A stretch of 64,000 bases of DNA from Branchiostoma floridae (taxonomy: Eukaryota; Chordata; Leptocardii; Amphioxiformes; Branchiostomatidae): positions 51,413 through 115,412 of the forward strand of contig NW_023365711.1 in assembly GCF_000003815.2 (NCBI RefSeq), in the 5' to 3' direction. Shown in pieces: positions 38,041 through 49,290 of this stretch (position 1 is the first letter of the stretch; every line of letters starts with the position of its first letter). A model generated the notes under the pieces. It was given only the letters and a program-made list of their open reading frames with translations, was not told the DNA's origin and did not search any database. Made by a program: the position numbers and the translations under genes.

Positions 38041-38115
38041 TAAGAGCCCTTCCCAAGCGCACAAGATCGGTGGCATATCAACTGATTCGAACCTAGAACC
38101 TCTGGGTTAGGTAAC
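38041..38115 (-). mobile_element. tRNA-derived SINE fragment
   Basis: On the minus strand, CAGAGGTTCTAGGTTCGAAT carries a good B-box (GGTTCGAAT), followed by CCGATCTTGTGCGCTTGGG. It is an inverted copy of the SINE-like tail at 37,585-37,660. Confidence 0.55.
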
Positions 38116-38282
38116 ATACATAGCTCCTTCAAACTTTTTAAACCGTTATAAATACAACAAGGAGTTATATAGATCAGTTTGTGTAAAACTGCCACACAGT
38201 GCCTGCTTGGTGGTGAGTTAATGGCATTTACAAGATATATAGACAGGGTGCTTGGATACAATTTAGTGATTCCCACTGTTAC

Positions 38283-38449
38283 CTGTCTGCAGTGTTGATG
38301 GTGAGAGCGTCCCAGCGCTGGAACAGGTCCGTTAGCTGCTGCTGAATGTTCCTGCGGTCTCCAGGGTCTGCGATACTGGACAGCTGCTTTGCCTCCTGCT
38401 TCAGGGAGTCGACCGTCGGCTTCTTGTCATCCACTAGCCTCTTAAGCAG
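38283..38449 (-). CDS. Spectrin-repeat exon flanked by inverted repeats
   Basis: The exon is 55 codons plus two nucleotides: LLKRLVDDKKPTVDSLKQEA, KQLSSIADPGDRRNIQQQLT, DLFQRWDALTINTAD. It is helix B and C of a spectrin repeat with the conserved Trp in FQRWDAL. Acceptor TCATCTCACAG, donor ACAG/GTAACAG. It joins the exon ending EQK upstream in phase 0 and the 37,074 exon in phase 2. Its two flanking introns carry arms of a ~235-bp inverted repeat. Confidence 0.87.
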
Positions 38450-39030
38450 CTGTGAGATGAGAATAATTATTACCTAGGGCTGGATACGTTTTGGCTAGAT
38501 CAGGTTTGAGTCTAGGTCCGAATCCAGAGGTTTAGGTTCAGGTCCGGACCTGAACCTGATCCTCTATAGTTGATATCTTACTTTGTAATCTTATGTTGAA
38601 AAAGTTTATTAAACCAATACTTAGTATTCAGATTAGTGTACTTTTTATGCCTTTTTGTCAGTGACTAACAAGCAGAAAGGAGATTGAAAGCAGTTTTATA
38701 TTTATTTTGAGAACACGCTACACATAATTCACTGAAAACTTTGCTTTTTTGGGCTTTTGCATGACTTCCCTCTCGTCAGAAGTTCCCTTGTGTCGTAAAT
38801 GGAGCAAAAGCACAAAATAGCGGCTTAACTTGCAGCCAATCACGTTCCAGCGAATCAAACAACGCCATCTACCGAGCAAGCTTAAACTGCACTCTCGCGG
38901 GACTTGAGGCGAGAACTGGCGAGAACCTGCGATATTTTGTCTAGAATCCAAGATGGCCGCCTGTTTGTTTTCGCCGAGCGCTAAAATTTCTTCCTGCAAG
39001 ACCACACCAAGGACATTCTATCTGATAGAA
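38450..39030. other. Intron sequence with repeat fragments
   Basis: It includes AGGTTCAGGTCCGGACCTGAACCT (a short palindrome at about 38,530-38,553), related to the AGGTCC motif at 28.9 kb, and a YY1-like CAAGATGGCCGCC at about 38,950. No gene. Confidence 0.4.
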
Positions 39031-39032
39031 TG

Positions 39033-39130
39033 ACAGTGTGTGAAGGAGCTGTTTGTGAAGGAGCTGTATTTGAAGGAGCCGTGTGTGAAGGGGCTGTGTA
39101 TGAAGCAGCTGTGTTCGAAGGAGCTGTGTG
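39033..39130 (+). repeat. 15-bp minisatellite, forward copy
   Basis: Six units of the type TGTGTGAAGGAGCTG, followed by GTTACATATCAACTG. The reverse-oriented units of the inverted arm start about 50 bp further on, so the two sets face each other and could form a hairpin with a loop carrying a B-box-like sequence. Confidence 0.8.
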
Positions 39131-39373
39131 TGTTACATATCAACTGATTTGAACCCAGAACCTCTGGGTTATGTAACAAACACAATTGCTTCACACAAAG
39201 CCCCTTCACACTCCGCTCCTTCAAACACAACTCCTTCACATACAGCCCATTCACATACAGTTCCTTCACACATAGCTTCTTCATTGAGCACAAACAACCC
39301 CTACTGCTAAAACTGCTTTTGTCCCAATGGGCTTTCGTAGGTCCAAGTAGCCTGACGTGATAGCCAGTGAAGG
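39130..39373 (-). repeat. Right arm of the inverted repeat flanking a spectrin exon
   Basis: Inverted copy of 37,370-37,603, including the 15-bp minisatellite and B-box-like motif, with only a handful of mismatches. The arms lie in the two introns either side of the exon at 38,283-38,449. Confidence 0.85.
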
Positions 39374-39479
39374 TTGACAGCCCAGGTAATAATATCTTAG
39401 CAGCAGGCCATGGTACGTGTTGTCTTCCAGTGAGTGCTAGCTGACTTTGGTAACTGACTAAACAGAACTTTATAATCAC

Positions 39480-39608
39480 CTTCTGCTCCTGAAGTTGTGC
39501 CTCAATGATCTTCAACTGAGAAGATGGTGGTCTCTGGTTGGTCACAAGTTCTTCTGTGTCAGACAGCCACTCAGATAAGGTCTCCATCTTAGCCTCCCAC
39601 TCAGACAC
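39480..39608 (-). CDS. Spectrin-repeat exon (43 codons)
   Basis: A 129-nt phase 0-0 exon with acceptor TTTCTTCCAAG and donor AAG/GTGATT. It encodes VSEWEAKMETLSEWLSDTEE, LVTNQRPPSSQLKIIEAQLQ, EQK. The helix A signature with its Trp (LSEWLSDTEEL) marks the start of a spectrin repeat. Confidence 0.86.
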
Positions 39609-39939
39609 CTTGGAAGAAATGGATGGGTCAGCAACTTGAAATCATTATTATTATATTTTTTATTATTATATATACTTAATATTTCAATCATTTTTAGGTT
39701 TTCTAGGTGGCAAAAGTAAGTCATAATATGGACATGTAACTTGGGAAAAAGATGCATTGATCATTGGCCAAATTAGTCGCTTGAGAAATTGCAGTAAACC
39801 TGGCAATATTGTGCCAATGGATGTTACCCCTGTGTCAGGGATATCAATCCCAGCAGCAGTATATAATCAAATAATGGATACAACTATCATCAGAGGTAAG
39901 CTTCGCCAGTTATTGTCCACATCCCATGTATTTCCTTAC
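39609..39939 (-). other. Intron
   Basis: AT-rich intron sequence with no recognised feature. Confidence 0.6.
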
Positions 39940-40047
39940 CTTTGATGCTAGGCTGTTCCATCTATCATTCACTGCTTCCAGATCAGCCATCAGACCACTG
40001 GTGTCCACCTGTGTCTGCAAAGGCTCGATGTGTGCATGCTGATCCTC
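39940..40047 (-). CDS. Spectrin-repeat exon (36 codons)
   Basis: A 108-nt phase 0-0 exon with acceptor CTCTATTACAG and donor AAG/GTAAGG. It encodes EDQHAHIEPLQTQVDTSGLM and ADLEAVNDRWNSLASK. The VNDRWNSL segment is the helix C signature of a spectrin repeat. Confidence 0.85.
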
Positions 40048-40527
40048 CTGTAATAGAGTGGCAAAGGGCATCTGAACAAACATGTGCTACTCAGTGAGTC
40101 CATCAATGTCTATGCATCTTAGCAGAGAAAATTTCTAAGCTCAATTTTTAACAAGAGTCTGAAAACTCAAACCTGCATGAAATATTGTTTTGTGAAGGTG
40201 CGTTTGGTGTGTTGTGGGGTTGATATGGTTTGACAAAATTGTTCCATCATTGTTTTTATATATCTACCTATGATAAATGGTGATATCCAAAACTACACCT
40301 TTCTAGTAACCCCACCATTTTTTCCATATGTTCCTATTTTTTCATTCTTTGATGCAATTGTTGGAGAGTGAAATGTCATGTATATAGTAAAGCTTAATCA
40401 CACAGCTGGCCTTGATTGTTATATAAAGGTCAACAAAATAACTGATTGTAAATTTGCACAGCATTCAGGTCTTTCCCTTAGACATTAACTTTTTTGAGTT
40501 AAAAAGAAGAAAAAAATGCCCTCTAAC
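40048..40527 (-). other. Intron
   Basis: AT-rich; no repeat or coding signal seen. Confidence 0.6.
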
Positions 40528-40581
40528 CTCTAATTCCAAAGCATCCAGTCTGGCCTGTGTAGCAGACAGTTCACTGTCCAT
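40528..40581 (-). CDS. Spectrin-repeat exon (18 codons)
   Basis: A 54-nt phase 0-0 exon with acceptor GTTCTTTAG and donor GAG/GTTAGAGG, encoding MDSELSATQARLDALELE. Heptad-like, part of helix B. The start Met is internal to the protein. Confidence 0.75.
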
Positions 40582-40749
40582 CTAAAGAACGCACAATTCT
40601 AAACTCAGATTTACAATACAATTGTCCTTCTACTCTAAACACACATTACATGCATTTGATGTTCAAACAAAATAGTACTTGTAGGAAATTAATGAACTTT
40701 CACTGTCATTTCATGAAACTTCAATATAGCCACATGACTAGCCACCCAC

Positions 40750-40812
40750 CCTGTTGGTTGTATCCTTGATGTCTGCACAATGGGCTTGAATCACCTCTAA
40801 CCTGTGCTGAAC
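40750..40812 (-). CDS. Spectrin-repeat exon (21 codons)
   Basis: A 63-nt phase 0-0 exon with acceptor GTGGGTTGCAG and donor AGG/GTGGGT. It encodes VQHRLEVIQAHCADIKDTTN followed by R. The upstream exon in transcript order is most likely the 156-nt exon copy B at 48,904, ending VIAA in phase 0, giving the plausible junction VIAA/VQHRLEV. Confidence 0.75.
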
Positions 40813-41089
40813 CTGCAACCCACAAACAATAACATGAATACAGATAAAGTCATATATATCACACATCATATTACATTACCATTTCCCCATGTAAGGCCTA
40901 GAGTTCAGTCATACAGAGATAATGATAACAGTAAGAGAACAGAGCACTTTGAAATACATGAACAGTTTCACAACATTGATTAATCAATACAACATAGATG
41001 GTCTCACACTCAGTTTCGTTTCCATGCCAACCTGTTACTCACAGGGTCAGCATGGGAACCAAATTGAGTATGAGAAAGGAGTAGAAACA
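40813..41089 (-). other. Intron sequence
   Basis: No feature seen; a short inverted pair (CTCACACTCAGTTTCGTTTCC and CCAAATTGAGTATGAGA) lies at about 41,003-41,075. Confidence 0.4.
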
Positions 41090-41165
41090 GCCTCCTAGCT
41101 CCCTAGATTTGAACGCACGCCGATCACAGGCAGCCAGACCACAAACCCAGACACTAAACCGTTAT
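41090..41165 (-). mobile_element. tRNA-derived SINE
   Basis: The minus strand shows an A-box-like TGGCATAACGGTTTAGTG and a B-box-like GCGTTCAAATC at the usual tRNA spacing. The start matches the SINE at 51,560-51,740 (CCTTTTGGC, TTTGTG, CTGGC), so the two are copies of one family. Confidence 0.6.
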
Positions 41166-42360
41166 GCCAAAAGGCTTAGGGCCCTTTGGCAAGGTCAGTT
41201 GGCAGTGCTTGAACCACAGTTACACAGTCACTAGAAGCTGCAGCAATGAATTTTTCCAAACACACTAATGTGCACAAATATGTGGGGCATTTCTGAAGTT
41301 TGAACAACTTTGTGGAAAGTACTAGTATCATAATTGGTGAATGGGTTGACTTTAAAAATCAATAATCTGGACACAAGGCACAGAACTTTGTATTTTTACC
41401 CCTATAGGGGCACTGGCCTCAGGCTTTACAGATGATGGAAAGTGATTTGCATAATATTAATAATAATAACCGTCTTGTCAAATTTTGAAAATCCTGTATA
41501 CTGTTTTCCACTAGTTTTCCAAGAAAACAAAATTTTGTCAGATCCAGATTATAAGTTGCAGCAAATAAATGTACCACTCATAGCTACTTCTCACAAAAAA
41601 GCTCAGATGTTGTATGGGCCTTCAGTTTCAAATCCTTGTTTGAACTAAGCCTTGACTTTCAACAAAGACCATCCCATGTCCAACCTAGAAACTTGTATCA
41701 AAACTCTTATCGGTCTTTGCGAAGTGCAAGTATCTCACAACAGATTTAGCTAAGTCAATTGACACCTGTGTGTCAAGAGGTCTAGATCTGCTAACAAGGC
41801 TTGTTTTGGTCTCCAGAATTACTAGAATACAGAGCTCTGTACCATTAGCCAGCTCAAACCCTAATACATTACCTGTGTGGCTTTGTTTGGTGTGTCTTGT
41901 TGTTATTCATCTTTATCCTTGCAGTTTAGTTGAAGATGACAATTTTTCATGTGCAGTCAAACCTTCATGTCTCATCTATTATCTCCACAGTCTTATCTTT
42001 CAGTCAGGTATTCAATCACAAAATATATCAAACTTATCAAAATATTCTGTTTTTTTGAAGGAGAGATTGCATTGCCCATAAAAATGTTTGGATTTCATTG
42101 TGAACAGGGCATTCGTGATGTTCAAACAAAATTGAATCATGATTAAAAAGTGGTTGTATTCTCACTGTGGACGTGCCACACGCCGTAGGACAAATCTAAC
42201 TTTATTTAATCAAACTTGGCAGTCAAAAAGTCAGACTGAATTGTGCCGATTTTACAAATAAATTCCAACAAGTTAATACTGCAAATTCAATGGCAATTAA
42301 AATCAAATAATACAATTTTAAAACCATTTCATGTGTCAGTTAAAATCTCTTCACGACAAC
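41166..42360 (-). other. Intron sequence
   Basis: AT-rich; no supported exon. The open frames here are short and lack splice context. Confidence 0.45.
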
Positions 42361-42619
42361 ATCAAAACTACATGTATACATTTAGGCAACGCGAATGATA
42401 TTGCACATAGTGACATTCGTCTCAGACTAAATCTAGTAAGTCTCTCGCTGCCCTCGCCACAAACAAGTTCCTATGTCTCTCAGTACGGCTGACTGGCAGT
42501 TAATACGGCTTTCTATGTCTCAGTTCATATCATGGTTCCTCAGTTGGTTGAAGGAAGACTTGACACAGGTGTGAGGGGTCTTTCAGAATCCTTTTCAACT
42601 CGCGCAGAGATGCCTCCTT

Positions 42620-43749
42620 TCACCTTGACTCTAGAGTTGGCAGTTTGTTACAGGGTAAGCCACATATCTTAAGACATGTCTTTTGAACTTTTTCCAAATC
42701 GTCTGACAAACCTCGCGGGAGACCGCTCCAGACAGGGGAGCCATACTCTAGCACCGGGCGGATGAAAGATTTTGTATATTTGCAAGAGAACATCTGAAGG
42801 TAACCCAGCACGTCACGCTACATGCAGGTAATGTATACGCGGTTGAGCCTTTTGAGTTTTTGCATGTATTCAACATATGAAACCATGCTGAGAGTCATGA
42901 ATCAGGTGGTTTGTGTCCTGTAGCAATAAGTCCCACAGAAACACCTCGTACACCTTGCCCAGACAGCTCATTAGGGAAATGCGTCTGAAATCTTCAGGAC
43001 CTTTGGGCCTGGTCGTATTCGGTACCGGCACCACCAGTACTGTTCTTTTCATTGTATGGAGGAGATGCCCTGTTATAGGCATGCATTGTAGATATTGCAC
43101 AATACAGGAGGAAGCTCTTCATAGAAGTTGGACAGTAGCCATGGCGGTATATGATCTCCCCCAGTCGCCTTCCGAGGATTCACCTTCTTCATTTGAAGTT
43201 TCACTTGCCCTATACTTATTTCTGGTATGGCTCGATGTGATATGGTCAGATATTTCTGTCAGGCTGGGTATGACTCTATCCACATTTGATCACACAGACG
43301 CAAAGTGTTCACTTAAGTCTGTTACAGAGCACGCTGTACTGTTTCCTCTTGGCTTGGATGCCCCGATCAAAGACTTCACTGTGTTGAACCAGCGTGACCG
43401 CCCCAGGCTTCATCTGCTCCACTTCCTCCTTGTAGAACCAGCGTTTTGCACGATCCAGGCAGCGCTGAACTTTATTCCGTAGTCTGTTATAGCAAGATTT
43501 GTCGCCCGAGAAGTAAGCTCTCTGCCTCTCCTCAATCAGCCGCTTAATCCCAGGAGTAATCCAAGCCTTGTCATTAGATGTAACTCTCCCCTTCTTTAGT
43601 GGTACGTACTTGTCGATAAGTGGGCGCAGTATGGAGTAAAGTCTGTTTACCTCGAGCACTGCGTTATCAGTGTCCTCCATCGATGAGAAGTCTGTCAGAT
43701 TGAGTGCTAACCCCAGGCCTCTTTCATCAGATGTCAATGTGTTATTCAT
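42620..43749 (-). pseudogene. Decayed CR1-like LINE (5'-truncated, RT core deleted)
   Basis: Three minus-strand fragments in the order of a LINE ORF2. Positions 43,749-43,309 give the endonuclease-RT linker (DKAWITPGIKRLIEERQRAY). Positions 43,100-42,870 give the RT start (FRRISLMSCLGKVYE, then DSQHGF). Positions 42,811-42,620 give the post-palm region (FIRPVLEYGSPVWSGLP). Frameshifts separate them, and the part that would hold the two catalytic Asp motifs is missing between 42,870 and 42,811. No endonuclease is present upstream. It resembles CR1/Jockey-type elements. It lies in an intron of the spectrin gene. Confidence 0.75.
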
Positions 43750-43989
43750 TATTCAAATTCCTGTTGCACACTTGACAAAACACCTTGACATGAACCAGGA
43801 AAAACTGCCATACAACAAATATAGAAGTGAGTGTTTACTGTGTCTGTGTAAAAAAACAACAGTGTTCTGTGCAGGTATTTCTCTGGCTGTCTTTAGTCAT
43901 CAACTCCTGGAGATAAGTACTCACATATAAGCATGCATATCAGTTCAGTGGAAAAACAGGACAAACTGGACAAGCCAAGAAATACAATA

Positions 43990-44328
43990 ATATAAAATTG
44001 GACCAACTTACGTGCAGGACAATTGTGATTGTCTCTCCTCCATTGAAGCCGTGGTCATACCTAGCATGCCTCTGGCAGGCAGGCACACACGTCCTAGCTC
44101 TTCACAGCCATACCGGAAGTGAAAAGAGACTCCTCCCACTTCCGCCTGTGGCTGTGCTCCCGTGAAACCCCAGTTACTTTGAATCCAGCTGCAGTACTGG
44201 CCGAAGAACTTAGGGCGGGCATATACCAATGCAGAACCTGCAACACAAAGATAGGGCGGGTATGACCACGGCTTCAATGGAGGAGAGACAATCACAATTG
44301 TCCTGCACGTAAGTTGGTCCAATTTTAT
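43990..44328. mobile_element. ~340-bp palindromic element with ~68-bp perfect TIRs
   Basis: The left arm (AAAATTGGACCAACTTACGT...GCCGTGGTCATACC) is repeated in exact inverse at about 44,262-44,327. The interior (CCTCTGGCAGGCAGGCACAC to CCCCAGTT) is the reverse complement of the right end of the 4.5-kb element at 44,329-48,832, so both belong to one family and abut at 44,328. Confidence 0.7.
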
Positions 44329-47300
44329 ATTGTCTCTCTCCATTTCCGCCGTGGTCATACCTAGCATGACTTCATAGCAGAGGCCAGTACTGATTAACCA
44401 GAGAGACAAAAAGAAATTGTTGCAGAACATTCCAAATGTCAAAACAAAAGCCCAGTTAGCTGCTTTCATCATTACTTTAGACAGAACCCTGGCTGTGTAG
44501 GCAGTAGAGGTCGGAGCCCTCCTAAAAAAGCGTCCTGTGAAAAGAAACATTGGATCCAAATCTGCTAGATGCAGATAGAAAACTGCACAGCATTCCAGAG
44601 CTGAGAAGCTCGCAGAACAAGCCATGTCTGAAAAGAACGGAATATTCATATTCTATGAAAAAGAGCTTGCAAACACAAGGCATAACACCTTTAATTAATA
44701 GCCCAAAACAAGTACAGGGAATGCTGATTGGCGAAGACCTTGTTGGTCATTTACTTGTATATGGAAAAACCATAACCCAAGTGTGAAAAAGAGGTCGTTC
44801 GATCCATTTTGGTGAAGACGAAGACGTTCTATTCGCATCTGAAAATGCCAAATGTTGGACTCTTCCTACCGAGTCTCAGCATGGAGTCTCAGCATGGGAT
44901 CTGGAAGAGAACTATTTCAGGCGAGCACCTGTGGAGCAAATTCAACGCCACAGGAAAGCACCAGCCTGACACGCTTGGTCAGAGGAGAATTCAAATGAAT
45001 ATAAAATGTGTACTCTCGTGCTGGGTACCACCTGATTCATTCAAAAAGAAAAAAGATGAAAAGGAGGAATAAATCGACTCAATTTTACTCAAATCTTCAT
45101 AACAGAGACAGAAGTCCTATAAAACTTTCTCTGGCAAGAAAGTAAATAACGTTATAACACATAAACCGCCTTGACCTGTGGGCAAGGAACTGGGCAAACC
45201 GTCAAAGGTTGCTATGGGAACGTGCTGTAGAAACGATCCGGGAAGATCGAAGCACACGCCTGTAAGAAAAACACCGGAATCCTTGTGAAGTAACGCGTGA
45301 ATACGGAACGACCCGAAACTCTGTGAAGCCGCCTACCGTTTCCAGCAAGAGCGGTAAGTATAACTGGCCGGCTGAGTACCTGAAATGAACGCACCAATCA
45401 TTAACGGTTAATGCCGTAACAAAAAGTACTCGTCCCACTGTGTGGGTGAACAAGAAAGCCCATGGCTAAGAGTGCAAAATCGAAACACGTTCGAATGCTG
45501 TAAAAGTCGTCGGAGATGACCGGTACCGTACAAGGTAACGAACACGCTAACTCGAAAGCCGAGTATGGATGCGCTACTACGGAAGCGCTAAAATCCCGTC
45601 TGCACAGACGAAAACCGAAACTGACGGCTGGCGTAGCCCACATCAGAAAAACTACAACGGTATACAAAAAACCATGGAAGTAACCCGGGTAAAAAAGACA
45701 AAGGCTCGATGAAACAACGCGGCAAAAACAATGTGTTGCACGTCAGAAGACGAGTCACTCAAGTGCGAGAGACGCCATATTAAAAATACACGCAAAGTCT
45801 GACCTAAAAACAGCGCCATGTAGCGATTGTCGCATGAACTACAATGGACATGTAACATACGCGTTGACGGCAGACGAATGTGATGTGGTCAGGATGAGCT
45901 AAGCTTGAACTTGGAACCCGACGGACGAACAAGAGATGCTTGAACAAGGCCTATTTGAAAGGCAGCCTATCTAGTCCGTCGAGAAAAGAATGTACCACAA
46001 AGGTCTTTCATTCATACACTCATAAGGCACACGGCTTGTGATGACAATGGTAAAAAGATTAACACGTAAACAGCTGATGGCGAAGTCCGACCTAACACCA
46101 CGTTCCAAAGCGGCCACCGCCGTAGCGGTAAAATATTCAAAGGGTAAAATATTCAAAAGAAGCGTGAGACTTCCTAACACCCGAGGTCAACGCCTGGCTA
46201 GCCTACAAAAAAAACGGCGAAAATGCGCGTCTAAAAGATCCGAAAACAAATCGAAAACTGGTACGCGAGAGCGAAAACAATCGAAAACATACATCAGCGA
46301 AAAGAAACTCAAGTAACAAAAACCGCGAAGACCTAAAATGGTCAGACAACTCTGAAACAGCGGAAGCTGCTTGATCAGCTTGAAACAGAATAACCAAGGA
46401 GCTTTTAAGAAAAGTCGAACACGATAGCGATCAACGCTAACGAAGCCACGAAAATTTTACATGACAGTGACGACGAGTGACCCGAACGAGAAATATTACG
46501 GAAAGTGCGCTCAACGATCCATTCCAATACATTTGCATAAAAATGCTAAGCAACCTGGCGATCTAAGCCAAGTAGTAACAGCAAATTTTGCATAACAGTC
46601 AACAATAAACAGCGGAGCGAAAACAATGGGTTTAACAAACCCTCATTTACCTCTAAAGAGGCGTAGCATGGCTCCATACTGGAAGTACTGGCAGTAAAAC
46701 AATGAAAACCACATAACTTTACTGCATAAACTCTCCCCATGGAGAAACATTTTTCCAACCCTACCTGGCACAATCATGAACGTACTATAACGTTCTCAGT
46801 AAACAAAGAATCAACAACTCAAGAATTTGAGAAAATTCATGAACGGTATGAAACGGATTACTTTAAAAACTTGGCAGAGACGTCGCTACGAGACTGCCAG
46901 CGTGAGAAAAATCCTCGCCAAAAGGCACTGGGTGCCTCCTACGGTCATTTTGACCCTGTTAGACGGGATTGAAGTAATAAAAAACACCGCAAAAAGTCAT
47001 TTGGGCGAGTATAACACGCACCACGAAAGTGAACAAAAACATACATGTACCTCAGCTTGACGCCTATGGTTAGGCACGTTGCTATAGTCCTGAATTGGAC
47101 TTTCCACTCACCTGCAGCATGGCTTGGAATACACTTACCTACCATCGCTGCATTCGGTGCTTGTGTCCGCTCAGCGGAAGGCGCCCTGGAACCGTAGACG
47201 ATTGCGGCGCCAGTCAGGATGGTTCTATGTGGCCTAGGCCTGCAGTCTCCAGCAGCATGGCTCATAAACGGCCCTGCGTACGTCTTGATGGCGGTCTGCC

Positions 47301-48832
47301 AGCAGAGCAAGAAACGACGGCTGATACTAGTCACACTCCCGGTCTGCATGCCGGCTGTGTGAGAATCGTCGGGCTCCGAAAAGGCCGCACTACATCTCAG
47401 ATACATTCTCGTGTCCGCTGACACCTGATACATGCTGCTGTGACCCATGACCAAATTCCGAGGAAGACTGGTTGGAATGGGTTCTCTGCTGTTGTGTCCC
47501 AAAGGTGTCACATGGTGCACCATTATTGTGTTGGCAGCACATCCGCGCTACCCTGCCGAAGTGGGCTCGGTGGAACTGCAAACGTCTCCACCCAGGCAGG
47601 AATGTGGTGCGAGCGTAGCTCACCTGAAACACTTTCATAGCAATGTATGCACGTGGATTGGGACACAGCATTTAAACACTTTCAATATAGTGACGACAAA
47701 ACAGCACTCAGCTTCTGTGCATATGTCGCTCGAGGAACGAGCAAAAACACCCTGACGTGAAACTAATTTGAACAATGACCAGGACTCAAACGAGCTTGCT
47801 CACCTGGTAATGAAGGATAATGAATCATAGACACTCCGTGACTACTCAAATACCCATCTGCTTCCTGGCTCCGTGTCGGGAAACGAGCCCCGGTCTCCCG
47901 CGTGACAGGCGAGGATACTCGCCACTATACAAACACGGAAGTGGGGCTGCTCAAGTAAAAATACTGCGGGAAATTTCCGTAAAACACATATCGGTCACAA
48001 GACGGGGCGTAGTGAGGACTACGCGCGGCGACAGTATGCCGCGGAAACAAACTTACCTGATAAAAGGCGGAAGGGCCCGCGGGCGGTTGGAACATGCTGC
48101 CGAAGCGGTCGAGGAGACGAAGCCTAGACGTCGCTGTAAACAAACCGCTGATAACTACTACGAATACCCAAAAAAACGCGGACACGGTTCGACATGTTGG
48201 TGAACGATGACTCTCTGAGCGACGTGCCGCTCTCCTATTAAACCGCCGCGGGAAACTCTGCCGAAAAACGGTCGGTCAACCGCACGTCAATATTAGCATG
48301 GGAGGATGCTGGTCATTCCACTCCTGCGGAGCCACGGGTGTCCGCCCACCTAGTAGTAGCTCGTTTTGCTGGCTACTCTCCGGAAACAAAGAGACTCGCA
48401 CAACGCCAACAAGCGCTCAGCTTCCGTCGAAGATTCCAGGGGCGAGGGGGCGGATGCGTGCCTGGACATGTTGCCCGTCACACGTGTCGGAGCTGCGTAA
48501 GATTTGACGCGACCAAACCTCCTCACGCACGAAAAAAACACTTCCCAGAAGTGTATTAGCAAAGAAACTAAGAACTTAGAGACTAGACATGTCTATTAAC
48601 ACTCAAACGAAACTTGTAATAGAAGTAAACGCGAAAAAACGCGGAGCTAGAAACGCGTGTGTGTAACCTGCGTAGCGAGAAAAAGAACTGGGGTTTCACG
48701 GGAGCACAGCCACAGGCGGAAGTGGGAGGAGTCTCTTTTCACTTCCGGTATGGCTGTGAAGAGCTAGGACGTGTGTGCCTGCCTGCCAGAGGCATGCTAG
48801 GTATGACCACGGCGGAAATGGAGAGAGACAAT
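44329..48832. mobile_element. 4.5-kb TIR element without a recognised transposase
   Basis: The ends are inverted repeats of about 40 bp: ATTGTCTCTCTCCATTTCCG...CATACCTAGCATG at 44,329 and its complement ending at 48,832. No clear target duplication is seen. The interior is more CpG-rich than the surroundings and contains only short open frames: 92 codons, strongly basic, at 46,038-46,316 plus; 127 codons at 47,820-48,203 plus; 192 codons at 46,945-47,523 minus. None resembles a transposase I know. It could be non-autonomous, a decayed autonomous element, or one with an intron-split gene. It lies immediately beside the duplicated exon block, whose homology with copy A begins at 48,840. Confidence 0.65.
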
Positions 48833-48903
48833 CATTGTTATCTTAATTTGTGGGCCATGCTTAAATGACTTAGATGAACTCATTAGGCCCCGTCCATACT
48901 CAC

Positions 48904-49059
48904 AGCAGCAATCACTGAGTCATATCGCTGGTTGATGTTTGCTATCTTGTGTTCCACGGAACGTGTCCCTTCCCCGGGACTCAACTCCATCACTTTGGCT
49001 CCAGCCTCGTTCATGTTCGCCACCAGGTGCTTGTGTCCATCAACCTGCTTCTTGTATTC
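48904..49059 (-). CDS. Spectrin-repeat exon, copy B of the 52-codon exon
   Basis: A 156-nt phase 0-0 exon nearly identical to 33,602-33,757 with the same acceptor (TTATTTTCAG) and donor (GCT/GTGAGTATGG). Residues differ at VDGHKH and GEGTRS. It follows the 230-nt exon copy B in phase 0. The next exon in the transcript is probably 40,750, across an 8-kb intron carrying the 4.5-kb element and the LINE. Confidence 0.82.
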
Positions 49060-49290
49060 CTGAAAATAAAGCAAAACATCATCATGATCTGGATTTTTAT
49101 ATTTCTTTTTTTCACAAAGTTTTTAGAATGCTTTGGTTATAAACATAACATTACCTGGAAAGGCATTAATGAAACGGATATTTTTCAACTTTTCATTTTA
49201 CAGTTTCCTCTTCTTTTATAAAAGACTTCCCCATCTTTATCTCCCTCCTACTATTCTTTTCTTGCTGTTTTCCATGTCAAGTCATCTTAC

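Noticed and set aside
44008-44649. 213-codon minus-strand frame
   Set aside because: It crosses the 340-bp palindromic element and the end of the 4.5-kb element; repeated MLGMTTA(E/S)ME phrases are the TIR read twice.
46945-47523. 192-codon minus-strand frame inside the 4.5-kb element
   Set aside because: No recognisable domain; overlapping frames of similar length on the other strand suggest CpG-rich composition and not coding.
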